From G963668185 sp963668185 (lineage in GTDB: Bacteria > Chloroflexota > Dehalococcoidia > Lucifugimonadales > G963668185): 64,000 bases of DNA. Where the stretch lies: the NCBI GenBank assembly GCA_963668185.1, contig OY764162.1:1054001-1118000 (forward strand), written 5' to 3'. The notes beneath the pieces were generated by a model. That model worked only from the letters and a program-made list of their open reading frames with translations. It made no database searches and was not told the origin of the DNA. Position 1 is the stretch's first letter, and every line of letters begins with the position of its first letter. Below are positions 1 to 8,702 of the stretch, one piece after another. A program made the translations under genes and the position numbers.

Positions 1-256
1 GATGGGGGTGCGGCGCCTTTCGTTCGCGTCGGCGGAGGACACGGCGGCGCTGACGGGGATGATGATCGGGGGCGTGACGCCGTTCGGGCTGCCGGACGAC
101 CTGCCGCTCTACATCGACGAGCCGGTGATGGCGCTGGACTGGGTGATCGTGGGCGCGGGCAGCCGGTCGGCCAAGGTGAAGGTGCATCCGTCGGTGTTCG
201 AGAAGCTGCCGAACGTTCAGGTGGCGCCGGAACTGTCGAGGCCCCGGCCGGCGTAG
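1..256 (+). CDS. YbaK/ProX-type aminoacyl-tRNA deacylase, C-terminal part
   Basis: The frame is open to the left edge and ends at TAG 254-256, so only the last roughly 84 residues are present. They match the C-terminal half of the YbaK/EbsC/ProX editing domain. The recognisable segments are GGVTPFGLP, then LPLYID, then a D-VIVGAGSRSAKVKVHP stretch, where the family shapes the deacylase pocket. Such proteins hydrolyse mischarged aminoacyl-tRNA (Cys-tRNAPro or Ala-tRNAPro) in the cytoplasm. The ATG at position 2 is probably internal, because the family is about 150-170 residues long. Family assignment is good; which mischarged tRNA it edits cannot be told. Confidence 0.8.
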   Translation, partial: MGVRRLSFASAEDTAALTGMMIGGVTPFGLPDDLPLYIDEPVMALDWVIVGAGSRSAKVKVHPSVFEKLPNVQVAPELSRPRPA

Positions 257-257
257 C

Positions 258-318
258 GGCGGGTTTCAAACCCGCCCTGTTCTACAAAACGCAACGTACG
301 GGCTTCAAACCCGCCCTT
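258..318. repeat. Tandem pair of GGGTTTCAAACCCGCCC palindromes
   Basis: Two near-identical short palindromes lie between the convergent flanking genes, at 258-278 and 298-318. Each reads GGG(T/C)TTCAAACCCGCCC and can fold as GCGGGTTT/AAACCCGC. They may act as a bidirectional terminator or be members of a REP-like family. No T-tract follows on either strand. Confidence 0.6.
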
Positions 319-331
319 GCTACTTTGCGGG

Positions 332-628
332 TCAGGCCACCTCTTCGAAGACCTCGGTCTCGTGAGTGGCGGCGAGGACGGGGTAGATGCGCTCGAAGAT
401 CTCTGTGATTGAGCGGGTGGCGCGCACCTTGTCGCGGGAGGCGTCGTAGTCGGCGAGCGAGTCCCAGCGCTGCACGGTGACCATCGTGCCGTGCGGGCCT
501 AGGACCTTGCGCATGACGGCGAGAGGCGGGAAGCCGGCCTGCTCGGTGGCGGCCCGGAGGTCGCGCAGGTGTCCGGTGAGGCCGCCGCCTCCGGGCTTCG
601 GCGTATAGGTGCGCTTGACTATGATCAT
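332..628 (-). CDS. Antibiotic biosynthesis monooxygenase (ABM)-type dimeric alpha/beta-barrel protein
   Basis: Ninety-eight residues, starting at ATG 626-628 with AGGAG a few bases upstream on the minus strand. The open frame continues upstream over the type IIG gene, but that part is its antisense shadow. The N-terminus (MIIVKRTYTPKPG), a central GPHGTMVTVQRWDSLADYD segment and a C-terminal IFERIYPVL helix fit small ferredoxin-like ABM/NIPSNAP-type domains that dimerise to form a barrel. Members range from heme oxygenases to quinol monooxygenases and many have no known substrate. No cofactor-binding residue is diagnostic here, so only the fold is proposed. Confidence 0.6.
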   Translation of the reverse strand: MIIVKRTYTPKPGGGGLTGHLRDLRAATEQAGFPPLAVMRKVLGPHGTMVTVQRWDSLADYDASRDKVRATRSITEIFERIYPVLAATHETEVFEEVA

Positions 629-682
629 GTGCGTCTCCTGTGCGTGTGTAAGCTTTGGGCGAGTGAGTATAGCAGGGGCCAA

Positions 683-719
683 CCCCATCCTAGCCTTCCC
701 CAGCAGACTGGGGAAGGGA
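683..719. repeat. REP-like palindrome family A, copy 1
   Basis: CCCCATCCTAGCC is followed by a palindrome CTTCCCCAG-CAGA-CTGGGGAAG. Related copies occur at 40168-40204 and 46834-46869. All three lie between genes, and here the element sits in the 213-nt gap before the type IIG gene. The stem is long enough to act as a transcriptional or mRNA-stability hairpin. Confidence 0.8.
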
Positions 720-841
720 ACAGATAGGTTCAGGGCGAAGCGGACGGGCGCGGCGTTACGTTGGGGGTGGGCGGGCAGTCCTTCGACGGGGTTGGGACGA
801 ACGGAGTTGGTTAAGGTAGAGTATGGGGCGGGAGGGTTAGA

Positions 842-3800
842 GTGCCGGGCGAGCTTTTTACGCACTATTTTCTTACTGAGGGGATCAGGACTACGCCTGA
901 GTGGCGGCGGTCTGAGCGGGAGTTTGCGGACTTTCGGGCGCGGCTGACGTGGATCTTCGACGCGTTCGGCCAGCACCATGAGCCGAATGAGGCGGTGACC
1001 GAGCAGGAACTGATACAGCCGGTCCTGCAACTGCTGGGATGGGCGGAGTACCTGCCGCAGCAGGGCGCGTCGCGGCGCGAGGACATCCCGGACATGCTGC
1101 TGTTCGGGGACGCTGAGTCGAAGGCGCGGGCGGCGGCGCGGACCAACTCGGTGGACAGGTTCGAGGACGCTGTCGTGGTGGAGGAGAGCAAGCGGTACGG
1201 GCGGGCGCTGGAGAGCAGGGTGGGCGGCCGTGCGTCGAACGGGAGCACGCCGCACGGCCAGATCCTGAGGTACCTTTCGACGGCGGACGTCACGTCGAAG
1301 GGCGGCGTCCGGTGGGGCATTCTCACGAACGGCGGCGCGTGGCGGCTGTACGACTACAGGACGAGGCCGCGTTCGAGCGCGTACTTCGAGGTGGACGCCG
1401 CGCCGAAGGACGGCGAGTTCGACGACGATCAACTGAGGCTGTTCTTCCTGCTGTTCAACCGGAGGTCGTTCACGCTCCAGGGCGGCGCGGCTACGACGTT
1501 CATAGAGTCGGCCATCGAAGAGGGGCGGCGGTACGAGGAGAGGGTGGCGCAGGACCTGTCGAACGTCGTATTCGACGAGGTGTTTCCGACGCTGGCGAGG
1601 GCGCTGTCGCGCGACGCGGACGCGAGCCTGGAGGAGGTGCGGAACGCGGCGCTGATATTCCTTTACCGGCTGCTGTTCGTGCTGTACGCGGAGGACAGGG
1701 GCCTTCTGCCGGTGAACGACTCGCGTTACGACGACTACGGGCTGCGGAAGCCGGTGCGGGACGGCGTTTCGGAGAGGATGGAACGGCATGATGTATTCTC
1801 TGAAGCGGCCACGAGGTACTACGACCACCTGTCCACGCTGTTCCGGCTGATCGACAGGGGGGACCCTTCGATAGGGCTGCCGCCTTACAACGGCGGGCTG
1901 TTCAGCGTCGAAGCGGCGCCGCTGCTGGAGAGCGTGAGGATTCCAGACAGCGTTATCGGGCCGGTGGTCTATGCGATGAGCCACTCCAGGGCGGACCTGA
2001 CGCCGGGCGGCAGGCCGAGGTTCGTGAACTACCGGGACATGTCTGTGCAGCAGCTAGGGTCGATCTACGAGCGGCTGCTGGAGCGGGAGCTGGCGCGGGA
2101 CGCGGACGGGGGCGTTTTCGTGCGGCTGAACCCGTACGCGCGGAAGGACACGGGGAGCTTCTTCACGCCGCAGAGCCTTGTCGATCTGCTCATCGACCGG
2201 ACACTGAGGCCGCTGATCGAGGAGCGGCTGCGCGCGTTCGAGAAGAGGGCGGCGGAACTGAAGGACGACAGCCGGCCGAAGTCGCAGAGGCGCGAGGAGC
2301 TCGAGAACCTGGATCCGGCGATGGCGGCGCTGAACCTGAAGGTGCTGGACCCGGCGATGGGAAGCGGGCACTTCCTAGTGACGGCGGTGGACTTCCTGAC
2401 GGACTACATCGCGGACCTGATCGAGCGCGTGCCGGAGATCCCTGACTGGCTCGACGGCGGGTACGCGTCGCCGTTGGCGAGGCGTCTCGAAGTGATCCAG
2501 TGGGGCATCATCGACCGGGCGCGCGAGGCGAAGTGGGAGCTGGACGAGACGCAGCTCACCAGCCATGCGATCATCCGGCGGATGGTGTTGAAACGGTGCA
2601 TCTTCGGCGTGGACAGGAACCCGCTTTCGGTGGAATTGGCGAAGGTGTCTTTGTGGCTGCACAGCTTCACGACGGGCGCGCCGCTTGCATTCCTGGACCA
2701 CCACCTGCGGCACGGGGACTCGCTGCTGGGGTTGAGGGTGATGGACGCGGTTGAGGAGGTCAAGAGGCTCGGCGGGCCTTCGGTGTCCAGCGCGATAGAG
2801 GGCTTCGCGAGCGCGGCGGACGGGATGCGGTACATCGAGGGGCGGTCGGACACGGACGCGGCGGAGGTCCAGGAGTCGGCGGCGCAGTTTGGACGCATGG
2901 AGGAGTTCACCGCCGAGGCTCGCGCGTTCATGGACTTCCTGTACGGACTGCGCTGGATGACGGCGGGGCTGACCAAGCGGGCGCGAGAGGCGGTGCAAGG
3001 TCCGTTGCAGGACTTTCTAAAAGAGCCTGCGGGCGACGTTTACAAGATGCTCGCCAACGGGCCGGGCGACGATGCGCCCGCGTTCAGGGAACTCTGGAGC
3101 AAGGCGCGTTCGTTGGCGGGCAGGGAAGCGTTCGTGCACTGGGATGCGACGTTTCCGGGAGTGTGGAGCGGGTGGGGGAACGCGAGGCCGTTGGGCGGGT
3201 TCGACGCGGTGATCGGCAACCCGCCGTGGGACCGTATCAAGCTGCAGGAGGTGGAGTGGTTCGCGACGCGGGACACTGAGTTGGCGCTGGCGGCGACGGC
3301 GGCGGAGCGCCGGAGGGGCATAGCGGCTCTACGACGGCAGGGCGCGCCGCTGGCGGCGGAGTACGACGAGGCGAAGGAGCGGGCAGACCGGCTTGGCAGG
3401 GTGATCCGCAAGGGCGGCGACTACCCGTTGCTGGGCGGCGGGGACATCAACCTGTACTCGCTGTTCGTGGAGCGGGCGATGGAGCTTGTGAGGCCGGACG
3501 GGTTCGTGGGGCTGCTGACGCCGTCGGGCATCTACGCGGACAAGACGGCGGCGCGGTTCTTCAAGTCGATCTCCACGAGCGGGCGGCTGGGCGGGCTGTT
3601 CGACTTCGAGAACCGGAAGATCTTCTTCAAGGAGATTCACGCGTCGTTCAAGTTCTGCGCGCTGGTGTTCAGCGGGGATGAACGGCGGTTCGAGGAAGCG
3701 GAGTGCGCGTTCTTCCTGCACGACACGGCGACGATCGAGGACGGGGACCGCTGCTTCGCGATGTCGCCGGAAGACTTTTCGAGGGTGAACCCGAACACGG

Positions 3801-4834
3801 GGACAGCGCCGGTGTTTCGCACGAGACGGGACGCGGACATCACGCGGCGCATCTACGAGCGGCACCCGGTGCTGGTGGACCGGTCGGGCGAGTCGATCGA
3901 GATGGCGTGGCCGGTGCGTTACCAGACCATGTTCCACATGACAAACGATTCGGGGCTGTTCAGGACGGCGGAGCGGCTGGATGCGGAGGGGTTCTATCCG
4001 GTGCAGGGCAACCGGTGGCGGAAGGGTGATGAGCTTTACCTGCCGCTGTACGAGGGCAAGATGGTGCAGGCGTTCGATCATCGCGCGGCCAGCGTGGTCA
4101 TCAACCCGGAGAATCTACATCGTCCAGCACAGCCGGAGAACACCGAATTGGAGGAGTACGAGGATCCGGACTGGCTGCCCAATCACCAGTATTGGGTACC
4201 AGCATCTGAATGCGAGTGGCAGCCCGGAGAGAACTGGGTTCTGGGGTTCAAAGAGATAACCGCGCCGACCAACGTGAGGACATTCATAGCGGCGATCCTT
4301 CCTGCTGTCGGGTTCGGGAACAAAGTCCCGATTCTGAAACCTACATCCGAAACACGAAACGAATGGCTGCTGGCCGCCAACCTGAACGCCGTGGCTTTCG
4401 ACTACGTGACACGTCAGAAAATACAGGGCCAGACCCTAAACCTGTTCCTCGTGGAGCAACTTCCGGTGATCGCGCCTGAGGGCTACGAGCGGCGGTTCGG
4501 GGACGTGACGGCGCGGGAGCTTGTGCGTGACCACGTGCTGCGGCTGACGTACACGTCGCACGACATGGTGCCGTTCGCGCGGGACCTGGGGTACGAGGGG
4601 CCGCCGTTCGCGTGGGACGCGGAGGAGCGTCGGCGCCTGCGGGCGCGGCTGGACGCGCTGTACTTCCACCTGTACGGGCTGGATCGGGAGGACGCGGGCT
4701 ACGTGATGGACACGTTCCCGATCGTGCGTCGGGAGGACACGCGGGAGTTCGGACGCTACCGGACGCGGGAGATGACGCTGGCGTACATGAACGCGCTGTC
4801 GGCGGGGGACACGGCCACGGACGTGGCGGTGTGA
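842..4834 (+). CDS. Type IIG (Eco57I/MmeI-like) restriction-modification enzyme
   Basis: Single 1330-residue polypeptide with both nuclease and methylase signatures. The GTG start at 842 has GGAGGG five bases upstream. Near the N-terminus, IPDMLLF (PD at 83-84) and VVEESKRYG (EESK at 114-117) form the PD-(D/E)xK pattern of type IIG/IIL nucleases. Next come FFTPQSLVDLLIDR, motif I DPAMGSGHFL at about 503 and catalytic motif IV NPPW at about 793, typical of gamma-class N6-adenine methylases. The last 400 residues probably hold the target-recognition domain. It stands alone, so it is not obviously part of BREX, although PglX is a distant relative. The next gene's GTG start overlaps its stop. Recognition sequence is unknown. 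Confidence 0.88.
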   Translation: MPGELFTHYFLTEGIRTTPEWRRSEREFADFRARLTWIFDAFGQHHEPNEAVTEQELIQPVLQLLGWAEYLPQQGASRREDIPDMLLFGDAESKARAAARTNSVDRFEDAVVVEESKRYGRALESRVGGRASNGSTPHGQILRYLSTADVTSKGGVRWGILTNGGAWRLYDYRTRPRSSAYFEVDAAPKDGEFDDDQLRLFFLLFNRRSFTLQGGAATTFIESAIEEGRRYEERVAQDLSNVVFDEVFPTLARALSRDADASLEEVRNAALIFLYRLLFVLYAEDRGLLPVNDSRYDDYGLRKPVRDGVSERMERHDVFSEAATRYYDHLSTLFRLIDRGDPSIGLPPYNGGLFSVEAAPLLESVRIPDSVIGPVVYAMSHSRADLTPGGRPRFVNYRDMSVQQLGSIYERLLERELARDADGGVFVRLNPYARKDTGSFFTPQSLVDLLIDRTLRPLIEERLRAFEKRAAELKDDSRPKSQRREELENLDPAMAALNLKVLDPAMGSGHFLVTAVDFLTDYIADLIERVPEIPDWLDGGYASPLARRLEVIQWGIIDRAREAKWELDETQLTSHAIIRRMVLKRCIFGVDRNPLSVELAKVSLWLHSFTTGAPLAFLDHHLRHGDSLLGLRVMDAVEEVKRLGGPSVSSAIEGFASAADGMRYIEGRSDTDAAEVQESAAQFGRMEEFTAEARAFMDFLYGLRWMTAGLTKRAREAVQGPLQDFLKEPAGDVYKMLANGPGDDAPAFRELWSKARSLAGREAFVHWDATFPGVWSGWGNARPLGGFDAVIGNPPWDRIKLQEVEWFATRDTELALAATAAERRRGIAALRRQGAPLAAEYDEAKERADRLGRVIRKGGDYPLLGGGDINLYSLFVERAMELVRPDGFVGLLTPSGIYADKTAARFFKSISTSGRLGGLFDFENRKIFFKEIHASFKFCALVFSGDERRFEEAECAFFLHDTATIEDGDRCFAMSPEDFSRVNPNTGTAPVFRTRRDADITRRIYERHPVLVDRSGESIEMAWPVRYQTMFHMTNDSGLFRTAERLDAEGFYPVQGNRWRKGDELYLPLYEGKMVQAFDHRAASVVINPENLHRPAQPENTELEEYEDPDWLPNHQYWVPASECEWQPGENWVLGFKEITAPTNVRTFIAAILPAVGFGNKVPILKPTSETRNEWLLAANLNAVAFDYVTRQKIQGQTLNLFLVEQLPVIAPEGYERRFGDVTARELVRDHVLRLTYTSHDMVPFARDLGYEGPPFAWDAEERRRLRARLDALYFHLYGLDREDAGYVMDTFPIVRREDTREFGRYRTREMTLAYMNALSAGDTATDVAV

Positions 4835-6252
4835 GGTGTTGGCGTTCGATCCTGTTCGCAGCCGGAGCGATGGCCGGGGCGCTCCTGACGGCTTGCGGCG
4901 GCCCGACATCCCCTGACCCGACGGCCCTCGCCACACCTGTGCCAGGCCAGTCCGAGCCGGAATCGATCAGCCTTACAGACCTGTCTAACGAGGCAGAAGC
5001 TACCGCAACGCAGCCCGCGCCCACCGAGACCGGGCCGGAGCCGACACCGGCAGACCCGGCGTCCGTCGACGCCGAACCCCAGCCGACCGTAACCCACCCG
5101 CCGCCCGCCGATCCCGAACCCACCGCAACGGAGCCCGCGCTTGCCGCGTCCATTGAGCCGGCCTTTCCCGGCCTGCCCGCGCTGAAGCTGCCGGTGGCGC
5201 TCGTGGACGTTCCAAAGCACGATCTGTTTCTGATTGCCTTGCAAGACGGGGTGGCGCTCGCCGTGCCTCGCGACGGGCCGTACGATAGTCCTCGTACTAT
5301 CTACAATCAGAGGGAACGCACGCTCCGCTATGGCTACGAAGAGGGGCTTCTGGCGCTCGCGCTGGACCCCGGCTTCGACCGGAACGGCTACGTGTACGCT
5401 TACTACAGCTACAGCGCCGGCCGCGGCGAGCGCTCCACACGACTCGTCCGACTCGAAACCACGGGAGAGGGCGACACGTTCGAGTTCGTTGACGGCAGCG
5501 AGTTCGTCATACTTGAAATACGTCAGCCCGAGTGGAACCACAACGGCGGCAGCCTACTCTTCGGGCCGGACGGAATGCTCTACCTGGGCGTAGGGGACGG
5601 CGGAGGAGACAGCGACCCCGGGGGGAACGGCCAGAACCCCGGGACCTTGTTGGGCAGCGTCATCCGTATCGACGTGCGCAACGCGTCGGCGGAGGAGCCG
5701 TACGCGATACCCCCGGACAACCCGATGATCGGCCTGGCAGGAGCGCGTCCGGAGGTCTGGGCGTACGGGCTTCGCAATCCGTGGCGGATGAGCTTCGACC
5801 GGGAGACCGGGCTCCTGTGGGCGGGCGATGCGGGACACTATCACGCCGAGGAGGTGGATGTCATAAGGCCGGGCGAGAACTACGGCTGGAGTGTCACCGA
5901 GGGGTCTAGCTGCTTCCCGCAAGACGAGACCTGCGATACCATGGGACTAACCCTGCCCGTGTGGGAGTACGGGCGCTCGTTCGGCTGCGCCGTTATCGGC
6001 GGCTACGTGTACCGCGGCGAGGCGATTCCGTCGCTTGCCGGCTGGTACGTGTACGCCGACTACTGCTCGCGTCATGTCCGGGCGATCCATGCGGAGACGG
6101 CGGCATCGGGCCAGCCAACGGAGGCGGTATCGCTGTTCGAAGACGGGCCAAGATTCGTGTTCAGCATGGCGGAGGACGCCTCCGGGGAGATTTACCTGCT
6201 CACCGGCGATGAGGACAGCGAAGCTAGTATCTACAGGCTCGTCCAACGATAG
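4831..6252 (+). CDS. PQQ-dependent aldose sugar dehydrogenase-like lipoprotein
   Basis: The 473-residue reading starts at GTG 4831, which overlaps the upstream stop (GTGA). The N-terminus is a lipoprotein signal: hydrophobic ILFAAGAMAGALLTAC with the acylated Cys at 22. A 70-residue Pro/Thr/Glu-rich linker follows. The rest is a six-bladed GSDH/YliI propeller: EEGLLALALDPGF, WNHNGGSLLFGPDGMLYLGVGDGGG, EVWAYGLRNPWRMSFD and GENYGWSV are family hallmarks. Such proteins oxidise aldoses with PQQ outside the membrane. An internal ATG at 4870 would shorten the signal too much. No PQQ biosynthesis genes are in view, so the cofactor is inferred from family. Confidence 0.85.
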   Translation: MRCWRSILFAAGAMAGALLTACGGPTSPDPTALATPVPGQSEPESISLTDLSNEAEATATQPAPTETGPEPTPADPASVDAEPQPTVTHPPPADPEPTATEPALAASIEPAFPGLPALKLPVALVDVPKHDLFLIALQDGVALAVPRDGPYDSPRTIYNQRERTLRYGYEEGLLALALDPGFDRNGYVYAYYSYSAGRGERSTRLVRLETTGEGDTFEFVDGSEFVILEIRQPEWNHNGGSLLFGPDGMLYLGVGDGGGDSDPGGNGQNPGTLLGSVIRIDVRNASAEEPYAIPPDNPMIGLAGARPEVWAYGLRNPWRMSFDRETGLLWAGDAGHYHAEEVDVIRPGENYGWSVTEGSSCFPQDETCDTMGLTLPVWEYGRSFGCAVIGGYVYRGEAIPSLAGWYVYADYCSRHVRAIHAETAASGQPTEAVSLFEDGPRFVFSMAEDASGEIYLLTGDEDSEASIYRLVQR

Positions 6253-6268
6253 GTTGCGGCAAGGTGGG

Positions 6269-8638
6269 GTGGAGACCGGCAGGGTGACGCCTGGGAAGTT
6301 GCGCCAACTTGAACAAGAGCGCGCGAACGCGAGGAAATGTGAGACCGACGAGTCGAAGTTTCGACGAGAGTGCGGGGAAGCGACGGGGCCGGCTCCGGTG
6401 AGGGCGGAGGACTACGCGCGGGCGGAGAGGCTCCTGCCCTGGAACGTCGAGGGACTGGCGCAGAACGTGGAGATAAGGCCGCGGTGGGTGTGTGGCGGGA
6501 GAGCGGCGCTGTACAGACGGGACACCGGCTCGGAGCCGGAGTTCACGCTGGTGGATGCGGTGACGGGGGAGAGGTCGGCGGCGTTCGACCACGCGCGTCT
6601 GCGCAGCGCCCTGGAGAAGCGCACGGGCGTCGAGGCATCGATCCGGGACATCCCCGAAGACTCCGTGGAGTTGACGGAAGATGGCGGAGCGGTGACGTTC
6701 GAATTCGGCAGCCTGCGCTGGACGTGCGATCTGCGGTCGTATTCGCTTGAGGAGCTTGGGCCGGCCGCGCAGGGCGAACTGCGCTCGCCGGACGGCTCGA
6801 TGTACGCGTACGTGCGGGGGCACGATTTATATGTCAGGCCCACGGACGAGGGCGAAGAGCGGAGGATGACGTTCGACGGTCAGCCACACCATGACTATGC
6901 GTCCAGACCGGAGTCGTACACGCGAGCAGTGACGGACCGGCTGGCAGGGACCGCGCTTCCACCGCTGGCGGTGTGGTCGCCCGACTCGTCGAAGCTTGTG
7001 ACGCACCGGCTGGACCAGCGACGGGTGGGTGAGTTGCATCTCGTGCAGTCCACGCTGGACGACGGCGGCAGCCGGCCAAGGCTGCACTCGTACCGGTACG
7101 CGCTGCCGGGCGACGAGGAGGTTCCCACTGCGGAACTTGTAATCTTCGATGCCCGCACTGGGAAGCGTTTGGATGTCGACTACCCTCCCCTGTCCTGCGC
7201 AACATTCTCTCCGTTCCAGTACGACAAGGCGTGGTGGTCGGACGACGGTCGTTACTTGTACTTCATGGACCAGCCGAGAGACTTCAAGGCGCTGCGCCTC
7301 GTGGAAGTCGACGCGTCAAGCGGGGCTGCGAGGGTCGTGCTGGAGGAAACGTCCGACAAACCTGTGGACGCGAACCTTTACATCTTTGGGAGGCCGAACG
7401 TACGGGCGCTGTCGTCAGGTGAAGTGATCTGGTTCTCCGAGCGGGACGGATGGGGGCATCTTTACCTGTACGACGGTGTCACGGGAGAGCCAAAGAACAG
7501 GATCACGCACGGCGAATGGGTTGTTCGCGAGATTGTGCATGTCGACGAGTCGAAGCGCACGGTCCTGTTCACTGCCGGCGGACTGGAGCCCGGCAGGAAC
7601 CCGTACTACCGGCACCTGTATCGTGCGAGTCTCGACGGCTCGGAGCCGCTGCTGCTCACACCGGAGGACGGAGAACACGAGATCAGCGTGAGCCCGGACG
7701 GCCGCCGTTTTGCTGACGTGTATTCTCGGGTGGACCTTCCGCCTCGTGCCGTGCTGCGAGACTCGGAAGGACGGCTCGTTCGGGAGTTTGAGCGGGCGGA
7801 CGTGTCGGCGTTGGAGGCTGCGAGCTGGACAGCCCCGGAGACTTTCTCGGTGACCGGCGCGGACGGCGAGACTACGATTCACGGCGTGATGTACCTGCCG
7901 TCAGACTTCGACCCCTGCTCCACTTACGCGGTAATCGACAGCATCTACCCGGGGCCGCAGCATCACCGATCGCGCCAGTCGTTCGCGGCCGCACTGGCGG
8001 ACAGTGCCCGGGCGCTCGCCGAAGTGGGTTTCATAGTGGTGACGATGGACGGCCGTGGGACGCCGCTCCGGTCTCGGGCGTTTCTGGACGCCTCGTACGG
8101 CCGGCTGGAGACGGCGGGCGGCCTGATCGACCACGCGGCCGTGCTGCGGAGCCTCGCGTCAGAGCGACCGTACATGGACATCGAGCGTGTGGGCATCTAC
8201 GGGCACTCGGCTGGCGGATACGCGACGATGCGGGCGATGCTCACTTTCCCAGAGCTGTACAAGGTGGGAGTGTCGTCGGCGGGCAACCAAGACCAGCGCA
8301 TTAACGTCGCGTTGTGGGGCGAGCGGTACATCGGCTTGCCCCAGGAGACCGACTACGAGCCTCAGGCGAACGCGAACTTCGCCGCCAGACTAGAGGGGAA
8401 ACTGCTGCTGGCGTACGCGGACATGGACGACAACGTACATCCGGCCGGGAATGTGCGTCTGATCGACGCGCTGACCAAGGCGAACAAGGACTTCGACCTG
8501 GTGCTGCTCCCAAACCGGAACCACAACTATGCAGACGACCCGTACCTGACGAGACGGCGCTGGGACTTCTTCGTGCGTCACCTGATGGGCGAGCGGCCGC
8601 CGGAAGGGTATGAAGTCGCCGGGCCGTCGGCAGAGTGA
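6269..8638 (+). CDS. S9 family prolyl oligopeptidase (DPP IV-like)
   Basis: About 790 residues. The open frame begins upstream inside the previous gene; GTG 6269 (AAGGTGGG just before) or GTG 6284 (GGAG ten bases before) are the plausible starts. The first two thirds are repeated WSPD-type propeller blades as in the DPP IV N-terminal domain. The C-terminal third is an alpha/beta hydrolase with nucleophile GHSAGG, an acid in DMDDNVHP and a His in NRNHNY, in the order expected for peptidase S9. It likely cleaves X-Pro or short peptides. No signal peptide is visible, so it is probably cytoplasmic. The amidohydrolase and DUF899 genes follow on the same strand. Confidence 0.87.
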   Translation: METGRVTPGKLRQLEQERANARKCETDESKFRRECGEATGPAPVRAEDYARAERLLPWNVEGLAQNVEIRPRWVCGGRAALYRRDTGSEPEFTLVDAVTGERSAAFDHARLRSALEKRTGVEASIRDIPEDSVELTEDGGAVTFEFGSLRWTCDLRSYSLEELGPAAQGELRSPDGSMYAYVRGHDLYVRPTDEGEERRMTFDGQPHHDYASRPESYTRAVTDRLAGTALPPLAVWSPDSSKLVTHRLDQRRVGELHLVQSTLDDGGSRPRLHSYRYALPGDEEVPTAELVIFDARTGKRLDVDYPPLSCATFSPFQYDKAWWSDDGRYLYFMDQPRDFKALRLVEVDASSGAARVVLEETSDKPVDANLYIFGRPNVRALSSGEVIWFSERDGWGHLYLYDGVTGEPKNRITHGEWVVREIVHVDESKRTVLFTAGGLEPGRNPYYRHLYRASLDGSEPLLLTPEDGEHEISVSPDGRRFADVYSRVDLPPRAVLRDSEGRLVREFERADVSALEAASWTAPETFSVTGADGETTIHGVMYLPSDFDPCSTYAVIDSIYPGPQHHRSRQSFAAALADSARALAEVGFIVVTMDGRGTPLRSRAFLDASYGRLETAGGLIDHAAVLRSLASERPYMDIERVGIYGHSAGGYATMRAMLTFPELYKVGVSSAGNQDQRINVALWGERYIGLPQETDYEPQANANFAARLEGKLLLAYADMDDNVHPAGNVRLIDALTKANKDFDLVLLPNRNHNYADDPYLTRRRWDFFVRHLMGERPPEGYEVAGPSAE

Positions 8639-8702
8639 GAGGCTGATTGCGCGACCACTCGCCTGGCGGGAGCGCGCGGACTAAGCGAACGGAGAAGGAC
8701 TG

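Noticed and set aside
332..1984. 550-aa minus-strand open frame
   Set aside because: Only the last 98 codons (332-628) look like a real protein; the rest is Arg/Pro-rich antisense of the type IIG gene.
842..4834. BREX PglX methylase
   Set aside because: An N-terminal PD-(D/E)xK nuclease core is present and no other brx/pgl genes are nearby.
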